This document shows, piece by piece, positions 32,501 through 41,115 of a DNA stretch of 64,000 nucleotides. The DNA is from Bradyrhizobium roseum (GTDB lineage Bacteria; Pseudomonadota; Alphaproteobacteria; Rhizobiales; Xanthobacteraceae): the NCBI RefSeq assembly GCF_030413175.1, contig NZ_CP129212.1, positions 2,976,001-3,040,000 on the forward strand, read 5' to 3'. Position numbers and translations under genes: made by a program. The notes under the pieces were generated by a model. That model saw only the letters and a program-made list of their open reading frames with translations, did not search any database and had not been told where the DNA came from. The stretch's first letter is position 1. Every line of letters starts with the position of its first letter.

Positions 32501-33319
32501 ATGGCTCTCAAATTCGAACCGCACTGGAAGATCAGGTCGCCCAGCCAGCTGGCGCTCGCGACCTATTGGGATCAACTCGCCGCCGGGCGGCGCTTTCCGG
32601 CCTTCACCGAGTTTCAACCGCCGCCCGGCCTACACGACCCGAAGCAGCTGGTGGCGTGGGGTATCGAGGGCTCGGGCCGGCTGCGCAAGTTTCGCGCGCT
32701 CTACCAGGGCGAAAGCATCGCCGACGTGTTCAACGCCGCCTGGGCCGGCAAGACCATGGAGCAGGTCGTTCCAATGTCGCTGCGGAAGATCACGCTGGAA
32801 GTCGCCAAGGAATGCGCCAACAGCGGCTGCATGGTCTATTCGATCTTTTCAACCATCGATGCCAGCGACACGCGGGTCGATTGCCATCGTATGCTGCTGC
32901 CGTTCGGACGCGACGGAACGCGGGTCGAACAGATGCTGGGCTCGCTGCAACTGACGGCGGTCCAGAACCGAAGCCGGGTGCTCAATCATTTCGACATGCA
33001 GACCGACGTGCAGTTCGTTGGCCGCATCAAGTCCGGCTTCACCCAGCCGAAGCCCGAGCCAGTCAGCGCCGCGCCGGTCGAGGACGACAAGCGCAAGATC
33101 GCCAGCCGCAAGGTCAAGCGGGCGGCCAAGATCAGCTTCGCCAAGCAGCATATCACCTGTACCGTCCGCAGCCTTTCGTCGACCGGCGCGGCCATCGAGG
33201 CGACGAACATTGCCGCCATCCCCGACCACTTCAACCTGCTGATGGAGATGGAATCGACGGCGCGACGCTGCGCGGTCGTGTGGCGTGAGCCGACCCAGAT
33301 CGGTGTCGAGTTCAGGTAG
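32501..33319 (+). CDS. PAS-domain (PAS_5-like) protein with C-terminal PilZ domain
   Basis: The N-terminal two thirds look like the alphaproteobacterial PAS_5 family (LALATYWDQLAAGRRFPAFT, WGIEGSGRLRKFRALYQGES, MLLPFGRDGTRVEQMLGSLQ). The C-terminal part is PilZ-like: the c-di-GMP motif RxxxR appears as RKVKR near residue 205, and the second motif is SLSSTG in place of the usual D/NxSxxG. The protein may read c-di-GMP through PilZ, with reduced affinity possible because of the altered second motif (inference). The ATG at 32501 is preferred over a TTG four codons earlier. Confidence 0.78.
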   Translation: MALKFEPHWKIRSPSQLALATYWDQLAAGRRFPAFTEFQPPPGLHDPKQLVAWGIEGSGRLRKFRALYQGESIADVFNAAWAGKTMEQVVPMSLRKITLEVAKECANSGCMVYSIFSTIDASDTRVDCHRMLLPFGRDGTRVEQMLGSLQLTAVQNRSRVLNHFDMQTDVQFVGRIKSGFTQPKPEPVSAAPVEDDKRKIASRKVKRAAKISFAKQHITCTVRSLSSTGAAIEATNIAAIPDHFNLLMEMESTARRCAVVWREPTQIGVEFR

Positions 33320-33331
33320 GCAACGGGCTCG

Positions 33332-33736
33332 CTACTGCGGTTTGCCAATTCGTCCCAGATGGGTAAAGCCGAACCCGTCGGCGTATTTCAGGCCGTAGCC
33401 GAGCGCGCGGTCGAAGCCGATATGGGCCAGCCAGATCATGGCGAGCGAGAGAATGAGCGGCGAGGCGGTGCCAAAGCCTGTCGTCATCATCGCCATTGGT
33501 GCGAGGTAGCTGTGGGCGGCGTTGTAGATCATGGCGCCGAAACGCGGTCCCGACAGGTAGGCCGCAAAGCTCAGATCGGGCACGAAGAACAGCAGGGCGT
33601 AGACCAGCCAGTCGCCGTCCCAGATGTAATAAAGTGAGGTCGTCCCGATAAAGAGCGCCAATCCTTCGAGCCGAAGCACGGCGCGCACGCCCCCGGTAAC
33701 GGCGCCTGGTATTCCGGCGCTGGCCGTATCGGTCAT
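33332..33736 (-). CDS. DUF4260-family membrane protein
   Basis: The 134 residues have about four hydrophobic segments and the pattern VLRLEGLALFIGTTSLYYIW, YALLFFVPDLSFAAYLSGPR, GAMIYNAAHSYLAPM and MIWLAHIGFDRALGYGLKYA DGFGFTHLGRIG, which I recognise as DUF4260. The function is not established. It is convergent with the PAS-PilZ gene (12 bases apart) and divergent from pccB. Confidence 0.85.
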   Translation of the reverse strand: MTDTASAGIPGAVTGGVRAVLRLEGLALFIGTTSLYYIWDGDWLVYALLFFVPDLSFAAYLSGPRFGAMIYNAAHSYLAPMAMMTTGFGTASPLILSLAMIWLAHIGFDRALGYGLKYADGFGFTHLGRIGKPQ

Positions 33737-33872
33737 TCCATTCCCCTGATCAGGAGGGGCATATAGGGCCTGGCGGATGGCGGTACCAGAGGGCGGAAGG
33801 GGTGTTTCCTGTCCGGAAAATGCCGTGTTAGAAGGCCCTCAAATCGTTACCCAAAAGGCGGGCGGAAGCAGC

Positions 33873-35405
33873 ATGAAGGACATCCTGGATACCCTCGAAG
33901 AACGGCGCGCCGGCGCCAAGCTCGGCGGCGGCGAAAAGCGCATCGAGGCGCAGCACGCCCGCGGCAAATTGACGGCGCGGGAGCGTATCGAACTGCTGCT
34001 CGACAAGGGCTCGTTCGAGGAATTCGACATGTTCGTCGAGCACCGCTCGACCGAATTCGGCATGGAAAAGACAAAAGTGCCGGGCGACGGCGTGGTGACC
34101 GGCTGGGGCACCGTGAACGGCCGCAAGACCTTCGTCTTCGCCAAGGACTTTACCGTATTCGGCGGCTCGTTGTCCGAGACCCACGCGCTGAAGATCACAA
34201 AGCTGCAGGACATGGCGATGAAGGCGAGGGCGCCGATCATCGGCCTCTACGACGCCGGCGGCGCGCGCATCCAGGAAGGCGTGGCCGCGCTGGCGGGCTA
34301 TTCCTACGTGTTCCGCCGCAACGTCATTGCCTCGGGCGTGATCCCGCAGATCTCCGTCATCATGGGCCCGTGCGCCGGCGGCGACGTCTATTCGCCCGCG
34401 ATGACCGACTTCATCTTCATGGTGAAGAACACCAGCTACATGTTCGTCACCGGCCCCGACGTGGTGAAGACCGTCACCAACGAGGTGGTCACGGCCGAAG
34501 AACTCGGCGGCGCCTCGGTGCACGCCACGCGCTCCTCGATCGCCGATGGCGCGTTCGAGAACGACGTCGAGACGCTGCTGCAGATGCGCCGGCTGATCGA
34601 CTTCCTGCCGTCCAACAACACCGACGGCGTGCCGGAATGGCCGAGCTTTGACGACATCGAGCGCGTCGACATGTCGCTCGATACGCTGATCCCTGACAAC
34701 CCGAACAAGCCCTACGACATGAAGGAATTGATCGGCAAGGTCGTGGACGAGGGCGACTTCTTCGAAATCTCCGAGACGTTTGCGAAAAATATCGTCACCG
34801 GCTTCGGCCGCATCGCCGGCCGCACGGTCGGCTTCGTTGCCAACCAGCCGATGGTGCTGGCCGGCGTGCTCGACAGCGATGCGTCACGGAAAGCCGCGCG
34901 CTTCGTCCGCTTCTGCGACGCCTTCAACATCCCGATCGTCACCTTCGTCGACGTGCCGGGCTTCCTGCCGGGCACCGCGCAGGAATATGGCGGCCTGATC
35001 AAGCACGGCGCAAAGCTGCTGTTTGCCTATTCGCAATGCACGGTGCCGCTGGTGACGGTCATTACCCGCAAGGCCTATGGCGGCGCGTTCGACGTCATGG
35101 CGTCCAAGGAAATCGGCGCCGACATGAACTACGCCTGGCCGACGGCGCAAATCGCTGTCATGGGCGCCAAGGGCGCGGTGGAAATCATCTTCCGCTCCGA
35201 CATCGGCGACGCGGAGAAGATCGCCGCGCGCACGAAGGAATACGAAGACCGTTTCCTGTCGCCGTTCATCGCCGCCGAGCGCGGCTACATCGACGACGTC
35301 ATCATGCCGCATTCGACCCGGAAGCGGATCGCCCGCGCGCTGGCGATGTTGCGGGACAAGAAGGTCGAGATGCCGGCGAAGAAGCACGACAATTTGCCGT
35401 TGTAG
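33873..35405 (+). CDS. pccB: Acyl-CoA (propionyl-CoA) carboxylase beta subunit
   Basis: This subunit transfers carboxyl groups from carboxybiotin to propionyl-CoA or a related acyl-CoA. The 510 residues begin [20 protein letters not shown]. They contain both carboxyltransferase halves: [40 protein letters not shown] and [20 protein letters not shown] in the first, [20 protein letters not shown] and [20 protein letters not shown] in the second. The in-frame extension to 33777 is not conserved-looking. No biotin-carrying alpha subunit gene is nearby. A 14-base hairpin follows the stop. Confidence 0.94.
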   Translation: MKDILDTLEERRAGAKLGGGEKRIEAQHARGKLTARERIELLLDKGSFEEFDMFVEHRSTEFGMEKTKVPGDGVVTGWGTVNGRKTFVFAKDFTVFGGSLSETHALKITKLQDMAMKARAPIIGLYDAGGARIQEGVAALAGYSYVFRRNVIASGVIPQISVIMGPCAGGDVYSPAMTDFIFMVKNTSYMFVTGPDVVKTVTNEVVTAEELGGASVHATRSSIADGAFENDVETLLQMRRLIDFLPSNNTDGVPEWPSFDDIERVDMSLDTLIPDNPNKPYDMKELIGKVVDEGDFFEISETFAKNIVTGFGRIAGRTVGFVANQPMVLAGVLDSDASRKAARFVRFCDAFNIPIVTFVDVPGFLPGTAQEYGGLIKHGAKLLFAYSQCTVPLVTVITRKAYGGAFDVMASKEIGADMNYAWPTAQIAVMGAKGAVEIIFRSDIGDAEKIAARTKEYEDRFLSPFIAAERGYIDDVIMPHSTRKRIARALAMLRDKKVEMPAKKHDNLPL

Positions 35406-35411
35406 ACGGTG

Positions 35412-35449
35412 CGCAGGGTGGGTTAGGCGAAGCCGTAACCCACCCTGCG
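35412..35449. repeat. Palindromic repeat (GGGTGGGTTA family) after pccB, possible terminator
   Basis: Perfect 14-base arms CGCAGGGTGGGTTA and TAACCCACCCTGCG enclose GGCGAAGCCG. The same GGTGGGTTA...TAACCCACC words occur at 41023-41104. It starts six bases after the pccB stop and lies between convergent genes. Confidence 0.8.
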
Positions 35450-35480
35450 AAACCAGCGCAACCCGGCAACGCGGTGGACC

Positions 35481-36053
35481 TTAAGCCGCCGAGCGCCTGG
35501 TCGCGCAGCGCGATGCGAGATTCAATCGCCGCAACAGATCGGTCCATCGGCTTGACGATCCGCATGCCCTTGCGTTGGCCGTGCGCCGCTTGGCGGGCAT
35601 TTGCGCGTTGCTGTTTTGGGGCTTTCGGGCTGGCCGGGCGGCGGCTTCTGGCGGCTTGACCTCCGCCTTGGAGTCTTGCGCGGGTTTGCCGGCCATGGCC
35701 ATGGCCACGGTCGTTGCCGGCGCAATCGGGTAGGGCGCGATCAGCGCATCGGCGGTGCGCGGCGAGGGCGATGTGCCGGCTTCGACAAGCCAGCGCGCCG
35801 GTGTCTCGGCTTTGGCAGCCGGCGGTGCGGCAGGCCTGGGCGGCACGTCATCGAGCATCGCCACGGGGACATCCGGCTCGGCCGGTTTCACGCTCGCAGC
35901 GAAGACGGGCTGCATCGCCTCCATGTGGGTCGCTGGCGCTGGCACGGGCGTCTCGGCCGTGGCCGCCGGTCCGAATGAATCGGCGGTGAACGAGAGGGTG
36001 ATGCCAATCGCGAACAACAGCGCCAATGCCAGCCATATGACGGTTTGCTTCAT
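35481..36053 (-). CDS. Anchored Ala/Pro-rich protein, function unknown
   Basis: The 190-residue product starts MKQTVIWLALALLFAIGITL, a membrane anchor or uncleaved signal. It continues with proline/alanine-rich sequence (VPAPATHMEAMQPVFAASVK, DDVPPRPAAPPAAKAETPAR) and a basic C-terminus (RKPQNSNAQMPAKRRTANAR, DLLRRLNLASRCATRRSAA). The start at 36053 is set by the hydrophobic N-terminus. Low complexity makes the prediction only moderately secure, and I know no family for it. Confidence 0.6.
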   Translation of the reverse strand: MKQTVIWLALALLFAIGITLSFTADSFGPAATAETPVPAPATHMEAMQPVFAASVKPAEPDVPVAMLDDVPPRPAAPPAAKAETPARWLVEAGTSPSPRTADALIAPYPIAPATTVAMAMAGKPAQDSKAEVKPPEAAARPARKPQNSNAQMPAKRRTANARACGSSSRWTDLLRRLNLASRCATRRSAA

Positions 36054-36305
36054 CGCCGCTTCCCCCGAAGCAATCAATTAAAAAATCGCCGTATCCCCGA
36101 GCCCCGGGACCTGCGGCGCTTTGCAGCTTCAAAAGCAATTCGGGCTGGTTAGAGGCGGACTGATGGCGCTGGCGGGTCGACCTTGGGGCAGGCATCTTGC
36201 GGTTGAGGTAAGCGCATGACGGGTAAGGCATCCTGCGAAGCTTGATTCGCTTCCAGCAGCGGCACGAAATCGTATTCGCCGACGCCCCTGCATCAGCGTT
36301 GGGGA

Positions 36306-36533
36306 CTACGGCCCCGCGGCGGCCTTCTCCCGCAATTCTTCCTTCTTGCGCTGTTCGCCTTCGCGCAGACGCTGCGCGATCGAGGCGCGTCGTCCGATCA
36401 GCGCGGCTTCGTCGGCCAATCGCTGCGCGAGATCAGCGTGATACTGCGTTACGACATCGAGTGCGGCTTCCCGGGCGAGCTTGCGGTGGTGCTCGGCCAG
36501 GAAGCGGTGCATGTCGACAAGCTCTTCGTCCAT
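36306..36533 (-). CDS. Small coiled-coil protein, function unknown
   Basis: The 75-residue product (MDEELVDMHRFLAEHHRKLA...) is helical and charged, with heptad-like spacing through YHADLAQRLADEAALIGRRA and a Lys/Glu-rich end (REGEQRKKEELREKAA). The ATG at 36533 follows a GAGG ribosome-binding site; upstream codons to 36575 are not supported. No domain is recognised. Confidence 0.65.
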   Translation of the reverse strand: MDEELVDMHRFLAEHHRKLAREAALDVVTQYHADLAQRLADEAALIGRRASIAQRLREGEQRKKEELREKAAAGP

Positions 36534-36686
36534 CGTCCTCACACCTTTGAAAGTACTACTTAAAATATATAGCAACCCGTTGATCTCGGGCCGGTCTTCA
36601 CCTCACTTGGTTACCACCCAAGAATGGCGTCGCCGTGGCCTTCTCGGGTCCGCCGCATGGCCGAAGCGGCGGCCCACCATCGGCCG

Positions 36687-36703
36687 TTAACCGCCCGTTA
36701 ACC
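36687..36703 (+). promoter_or_regulatory. CtrA binding site upstream of the HTH/ftsZ-paralogue pair
   Basis: TTAACCGCCCGTTAACC matches the full CtrA consensus TTAA-N7-TTAAC with both half-sites intact. It is 91 bases before the start at 36794. CtrA controls division and cell-cycle genes, including ftsZ, in several alphaproteobacteria. Confidence 0.7.
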
Positions 36704-36793
36704 ATGCCGGCCTAGCCTGTGGTCATTGCCGACCTGTCGTCATTGCCAGTGAAAATAGCGGGTTACCGCCGGTTCGTTCGAGGAGAACAGCCG

Positions 36794-37291
36794 ATGTGCG
36801 TAGAGAATCTGACCTACGGCGCCCTGGGCGCCCGTTTGAACATTTCGGCGGCGGCAGCCCGTTCGCTGGCCCGACGGCTCCAGTTGCCACGCTCGCGGTC
36901 GGAAGACGGCAAGGCGCTGGTGAGCGTCGACCTCACCCAGATCAGACACACGCCGCATCCGCCCGGCCGTCGCCAGGCAGGCGAACTCGCCGAGTTGACG
37001 GCACAGATCGCGGCACTGCGGGCGAACAATGTTCAGCTCGAAGCGATGTCGGCGGGTCATCGCGCCGACTTCGAGCGCGAACGCGAGCGCGCCGACCGGC
37101 TGGTGACCGAGCTGCTGCAGTCAAGATACGAAGTCACGTCCGCGCGGGAGACGGTGGCGCGGCTTGAAGGCGAGATCGCCTTCCTGCGCGCCCGCGCCCG
37201 CACCGACAGCTCGATCGACAATACGGAACGCCGGTTGGGGCAACTCGCCGCGACGTTGGTGGAATCCGACCGCAAGGCGGCGCGTAGGTAA
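36794..37291 (+). CDS. HTH and coiled-coil protein preceding the ftsZ paralogue
   Basis: The 165-residue product begins MCVENLTYGALGARLNISAA AARSLARRLQLPRS, a helix-turn-helix of the kind seen in rhizobial DNA-binding proteins, followed by GKALVSVDL. From about residue 60 on it is a long coiled coil (ELAELTAQIAALRANNVQLE, DFERERERADRLVTELLQSR, ETVARLEGEIAFLRAR). A CGAGGAG ribosome-binding site supports ATG 36794. It is 51 bases ahead of the ftsZ paralogue, so cotranscription and a linked role are likely (inference). The exact family name is unknown to me. Confidence 0.8.
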   Translation: MCVENLTYGALGARLNISAAAARSLARRLQLPRSRSEDGKALVSVDLTQIRHTPHPPGRRQAGELAELTAQIAALRANNVQLEAMSAGHRADFERERERADRLVTELLQSRYEVTSARETVARLEGEIAFLRARARTDSSIDNTERRLGQLAATLVESDRKAARR

Positions 37292-37342
37292 GCTTTCCCA
37301 GTCTTCTCATCCGCCGCGCGGCGGAGCAATCGTGGGGCAACG

Positions 37343-38578
37343 ATGACGGACATCACCGGTATTCGCGAACTGAAGGCGCGCATCGTCGTCTGTGGCGTCG
37401 GCGGCGCCGGCGGCAACGCCGTCAACAACATGATCGAGGCCGGGCTCGAGGGCGTCGAGTTCCTCGTCGCCAACACCGATGCCCAGGCGCTGACCAGTTC
37501 GAAAGCCGGGCGCGTCATCCAGATGGGCGTGCAGGTGACGGGCGGCCTCGGCGCCGGCGCGCAGCCCGATATCGGCCGCGCGGCGGCGGAAGAGGCCATC
37601 GAGGTGGTCCGCGATCAACTGGCCGGCGCCCACATGGCGTTCATCACTGCCGGCATGGGCGGCGGCACGGGCACCGGCGCAGCCCCCGTCATCGCCAGGG
37701 CCGCGCGCGAGCTCGGCATTCTCACCATCGGTGTCGTCACAAAACCGTTTCAGTTCGAGGGCCAGCGCCGCATGCGCTATGCCGAGGCAGGGATCGCTGA
37801 CCTGCTGAAGGAAGTCGACACGCTTCTGATCATCCCGAACCAGAACCTGTTTCGCGTCGCCAACGAGAAGACCTCGTTTGCGGACGCGTTCGCCATGGCG
37901 GACCAGGTGCTCTATTCGGGCGTGGCCTGCATCTCCGACCTCATCGTCAAGGAAGGCCTGATCAATCTCGATTTCGCCGACGTCCTTTCGGTGATGCGCG
38001 AGAAGGGCAAGGCGATGATGGGCAGGGGCGAGGCTTCCGGTCCGAAGCGCGTGCTCAACGCCGCGGTGGCCGCGATTTCCAATCCGCTGATCGAGGATCC
38101 CTCCATCAAGCGCGCCAGCGGCCTGATCGTCTCCATCACCGGCGGCAGAGATCTGACGCTGTTCGAGGTCGACGAAGCCGCGACCCGGATCCGCGACGAG
38201 GCCGATCCGGACGCCAACATCATCGTCGGCGCCACCTTCGACGCCAGTCTCGACGGCGTGGTCCGCGTTTCCGTGGTGGCGACCGGCATCGACAATCTGG
38301 CCGCCACGCGCGAGAAGCAGCCGGCGGAAAGCTCGCTGACGGACCTCGCCGGCCGGCTCAGCAACGATCGGCGCCGCGTTCCCGACCGCGCACCGCCGCA
38401 ACAGTATGTCAGCGCGCCGTCGCTGATCCCGACACGACAGGCAAGGCCGGTCGCGGACCATGCGCGCACCGTGGCGCCACAGCGCCTCGATCCGTTCGGC
38501 CGCGCCGCGCTGGTCCGCAACCCGGTCGAGGATAAGGTGCTCGACGTCCCGGTATTCCTGAATCGCAGGGCCAACTGA
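37343..38578 (+). CDS. ftsZ: FtsZ paralogue with short linker, stand-alone
   Basis: FtsZ is the tubulin-like GTPase of the division ring. The 411-residue product has an intact GTPase core: [19 protein letters not shown], the signature GGGTGTG near residues 107-113, [10 protein letters not shown], and the T7 loop [13 protein letters not shown] with its catalytic acids. The C-terminal peptide [12 protein letters not shown] resembles the FtsA-binding tail (IPAFLRRQ-type) of alphaproteobacteria. The linker is only about 75 residues, much shorter than in the main alphaproteobacterial FtsZ (several hundred residues). It lies outside any dcw cluster, so it is probably a second ftsZ. Confidence 0.93.
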   Translation: MTDITGIRELKARIVVCGVGGAGGNAVNNMIEAGLEGVEFLVANTDAQALTSSKAGRVIQMGVQVTGGLGAGAQPDIGRAAAEEAIEVVRDQLAGAHMAFITAGMGGGTGTGAAPVIARAARELGILTIGVVTKPFQFEGQRRMRYAEAGIADLLKEVDTLLIIPNQNLFRVANEKTSFADAFAMADQVLYSGVACISDLIVKEGLINLDFADVLSVMREKGKAMMGRGEASGPKRVLNAAVAAISNPLIEDPSIKRASGLIVSITGGRDLTLFEVDEAATRIRDEADPDANIIVGATFDASLDGVVRVSVVATGIDNLAATREKQPAESSLTDLAGRLSNDRRRVPDRAPPQQYVSAPSLIPTRQARPVADHARTVAPQRLDPFGRAALVRNPVEDKVLDVPVFLNRRAN

Positions 38579-38834
38579 GCCGTCGACGGAAACCGGATTG
38601 CGCGTCGAGGTGCGGGGGGCGACGCGCAGAAGCGTCCTCGTGTTTCATTGGGATGCGGCGCGTCGCATATATTCGCCTTGCGCGGGATACATGGTTGCAG
38701 AAGCGTTAACTGCACGCCCGAGGAGCTGTGGCTGGCGTGCACGAATTTTGATCGATGCGCCAATCTGTCCCGCTCTTTGTTTGTAACAGTCGCGAGACGA
38801 TGCGCTACGCTCCCTGAAAAATAGGGAGAGAATC

Positions 38835-39824
38835 ATGTCCATGAAAGTCAATCGCCGTCACTTCATTGCCGCCGGTTCGGCGGCCGTTGCGACGCCGTTC
38901 CTGTTGCGCGGGGCCTCGGCGCAAGCCGCATGGCCGTCGCGCAATATCCGGATGGTGTGCAGCTACCCGGCCGGCGGGCAGACCGATTTGCTCGCGCGCG
39001 CGTTCGGCGATTTCATCACCCGGCAGGTGGGAAAGACCGTGGTCAACGAAAACAAGGCGGGCGCTTCAGGTTCGATCGGCGCGGCGGACGTTGCGCGCGC
39101 GGAGCCGGATGGCCATACGATCCTGTGCTCCATCTCCACCACCTATGTGATGAACCGGGTGATGATCAAGAATCCCGGCTACGACATGGACAAGGATCTG
39201 ACGCTCGTCAGCGTCATTCCGGGCGCCGGACTGCTGCTGTGCGCGAGCCTGGCGTCGGGGGTCAAGACGCTGGAAGATTTCGTCGCTTTCGCGCGCAAGA
39301 AGGGCCAGGTGAACTTCGGCACCTATAGCGCGGGTTCGGCCCCGCACATGACCATCAATGAACTCAACAAGCAGTACGGCCTCAAGATCGAGCCGATCCA
39401 CTACCGCGGCGAAGCACCGATGTGGACGGGATTGCTGGACGGTACGCTCGATGTTGCGATGGGCAGCTACACGGCCGCACAAACCGTCCTGCAGGGCGAC
39501 AAGGCCGTCGTGTTCGCGGTGCATTCGAAGAAGGTCGACGCGATCCCAGAGATCAAGACCCTGCCCGAACAAGGTGCGACCTCGAAATTTTTTACCCTGA
39601 GCGGATTCTCCGGCTGGGCTGTGCCGAAGGCGACACCGCAGCCGATCGTCGATCGGCTGTCCGAACTCTGCGTGGCGGCCAACAGCGATCCCAAGGTGAA
39701 GGAAGTTCTCCGCACTTTTGCGCTGGAACCGGCAATCGGCTTCAAGGAAAGCAATGCGCTGTACCAGCGCGAATTGCCGACCTGGATCGAAACCGCGCAG
39801 GCGCTCGGCCTGGAGCCGGCCTAG
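38835..39824 (+). CDS. Bug/TctC-family periplasmic binding protein, orphan
   Basis: These proteins capture carboxylates for tripartite tricarboxylate transporters. The 329-residue product has a Tat-like signal (NRRHFIAAGSAAVATPFLLR, cleavage after SAQA). The fold motifs are SRNIRMVCSYPAGGQTDLLA, KTVVNENKAGASGSIGAADV, VNFGTYSAGSAPHMTINELN and HYRGEAPMWTGLLDGTLDVA. A GGGAGAG ribosome-binding site precedes the start. No TctA/TctB membrane genes are adjacent, which is common for this expanded family. Confidence 0.92.
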   Translation: MSMKVNRRHFIAAGSAAVATPFLLRGASAQAAWPSRNIRMVCSYPAGGQTDLLARAFGDFITRQVGKTVVNENKAGASGSIGAADVARAEPDGHTILCSISTTYVMNRVMIKNPGYDMDKDLTLVSVIPGAGLLLCASLASGVKTLEDFVAFARKKGQVNFGTYSAGSAPHMTINELNKQYGLKIEPIHYRGEAPMWTGLLDGTLDVAMGSYTAAQTVLQGDKAVVFAVHSKKVDAIPEIKTLPEQGATSKFFTLSGFSGWAVPKATPQPIVDRLSELCVAANSDPKVKEVLRTFALEPAIGFKESNALYQRELPTWIETAQALGLEPA

Positions 39825-39858
39825 CGCGAAAGGGGGATCGACGTGTAGGATGGGCAGA

Positions 39859-39893
39859 GCCAACGGGGCCAGCCTTGGGCCGGCTCCGTTGGC
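39859..39893. repeat. Palindrome after the binding-protein gene, possible terminator
   Basis: GCCAACGGGGCCAGCC is mirrored by GCCAACGGAGCCGGCC (reverse complement of the right arm), 14 of 16 identical, around a short TTG centre. It starts 35 bases after the stop at 39824. No clear T-run follows. Confidence 0.5.
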
Positions 39894-39929
39894 GCAACCG
39901 ATCTTACGAGCCGCACTTGGTGTTCGATC

Positions 39930-40286
39930 TTGAATGTACTGGCTGAGGACGACCCGACCGACGACATCTCGCTGATCGAGGAGCGGCTCGAGAGGCTCGC
40001 CGAAGTCGCGGAGCGCTGCCGGAAGATCATCCTGGTTTCCAAGGCGGTTATCGCTGGCGGTTTCGCATTGCTGCTGGTGACCCTGCTCGGTCTGCTTGGC
40101 GCCAATCAGGCCGTGGCTCTCGGTTCGATCGCCGCGGTGCTGGGCGGCATCGTATCGCTTGGCTCGAATGTCAGTACGCTGCGACAGACGACGGACGCCA
40201 TCAGCGCCGCCGAGGCGCTCCGTTCGAATCTGATCGGTCGGATCGATCTCCGTGTGGTAGGCGATGCGCCCTTGAAATTGATGTAA
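39930..40286 (+). CDS. Small two-helix membrane protein, function unknown
   Basis: The 118-residue product starts at a TTG (MNVLAEDDPTDDISLIEERL). It has an acidic amphipathic N-terminus, two adjacent membrane helices (IILVSKAVIAGGFALLLVTL, NQAVALGSIAAVLGGIVSLG) and a C-terminal helix (STLRQTTDAISAAEALRSNL). No strong ribosome-binding site is seen, so the start is tentative. The family is not recognised. Confidence 0.65.
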   Translation: MNVLAEDDPTDDISLIEERLERLAEVAERCRKIILVSKAVIAGGFALLLVTLLGLLGANQAVALGSIAAVLGGIVSLGSNVSTLRQTTDAISAAEALRSNLIGRIDLRVVGDAPLKLM

Positions 40287-40325
40287 GGTGGCGATCACCA
40301 GATAAGCTGAAAGCGAGGTTGCCCC

Positions 40326-41018
40326 ATGAGAAAGTCGCTGTTGCTGGTTGCGGCGATTCTCGTCGCCTTCACTCTCACCCCCGCCTTGGCCGACGAGACC
40401 GTCACCATCGGCGGCTCGCGCGCGGTGCTGATCAAACCCAAGGCGGCGCGCGGCAGCGTGATCCTGCTGCCGGGTGGCGACGGCGCCATCCGGGCCGGCG
40501 ACAATGGCGATATCAACGGTCTGCGCGGCAACCAGTTGGTTCGGACGCGGCACGCTTATGCCGCGCGGGGACTCGCGGTGCTGGTCGCAGACGCCGGGAC
40601 CGACCTGAAGAACGCTGTGGATTACATGGCAGCGATCAAGCGGCCGGTGACGGTGGTCGGCACCAGCCGCGGCACGCTCCGCGCCGCGGAAGGCATTGCG
40701 CGCGGCGTGCGGCCCGATGCGCTGGTGCTCACCTCGGGATTTCTCAGCCCGGACTCCGGTAGCGGCAGCAACGTGATGTCGATCCTGGGCTCATCGTCCG
40801 CGCTGCCGCGCACGCTCGTCATCCATCATCGCCAGGACGGCTGCAAGGTCACGTTGCCGGCCGGTGTCGATCCCTTCATCAAATGGTCCGCCGGTCGGGC
40901 GCGGGTCAGTTGGCTGACCGGCGGCGCAGACGAGGGCGATCCTTGCCAGGCAGCCGGCCACCACGGGTTTGCCGGCCTCGACGGGCAGGTCGTGGCGCTC
41001 GCGGCGGGTTTCCGGTGA
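40326..41018 (+). CDS. Exported alpha/beta-hydrolase-like protein
   Basis: The 230 residues have a signal peptide (LLLVAAILVAFTLTPALADE). A short hydrolase-like core follows: SVILLPGGDGAIRAGDNGDI, AARGLAVLVADAGTDLKNAV, a Ser in VVGTSRGTLRAAEG, and a C-terminal His in AGHHGFAGLDGQV. The nucleophile motif is GTSRG, close to GxSxG. Substrate is unknown. It follows the small membrane protein gene after 39 bases. Confidence 0.8.
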   Translation: MRKSLLLVAAILVAFTLTPALADETVTIGGSRAVLIKPKAARGSVILLPGGDGAIRAGDNGDINGLRGNQLVRTRHAYAARGLAVLVADAGTDLKNAVDYMAAIKRPVTVVGTSRGTLRAAEGIARGVRPDALVLTSGFLSPDSGSGSNVMSILGSSSALPRTLVIHHRQDGCKVTLPAGVDPFIKWSAGRARVSWLTGGADEGDPCQAAGHHGFAGLDGQVVALAAGFR

Positions 41019-41022
41019 CGGT

Positions 41023-41104
41023 GGGTGGGTTAGCGCAGCGTAACCCACCGACTTCTCTATATCCGCACGTTCGGCTGGCGGGTTACGCTTCGGCTAACCC
41101 ACCC
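41023..41104. repeat. Nested palindromic repeat (GGGTGGGTTA family) between convergent genes
   Basis: GGGTGGGTTAGC (41023-41034) pairs with GCTAACCCACCC (41093-41104). Inside, GGTGGGTTA also pairs with TAACCCACC (41041-41049) around GCGCAGCG, and GCGGGTTACGC overlaps the far side. It shares its core words with the element at 35412-35449. It probably terminates the two convergent genes. Confidence 0.75.
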
Positions 41105-41115
41105 GACGATTCCTC

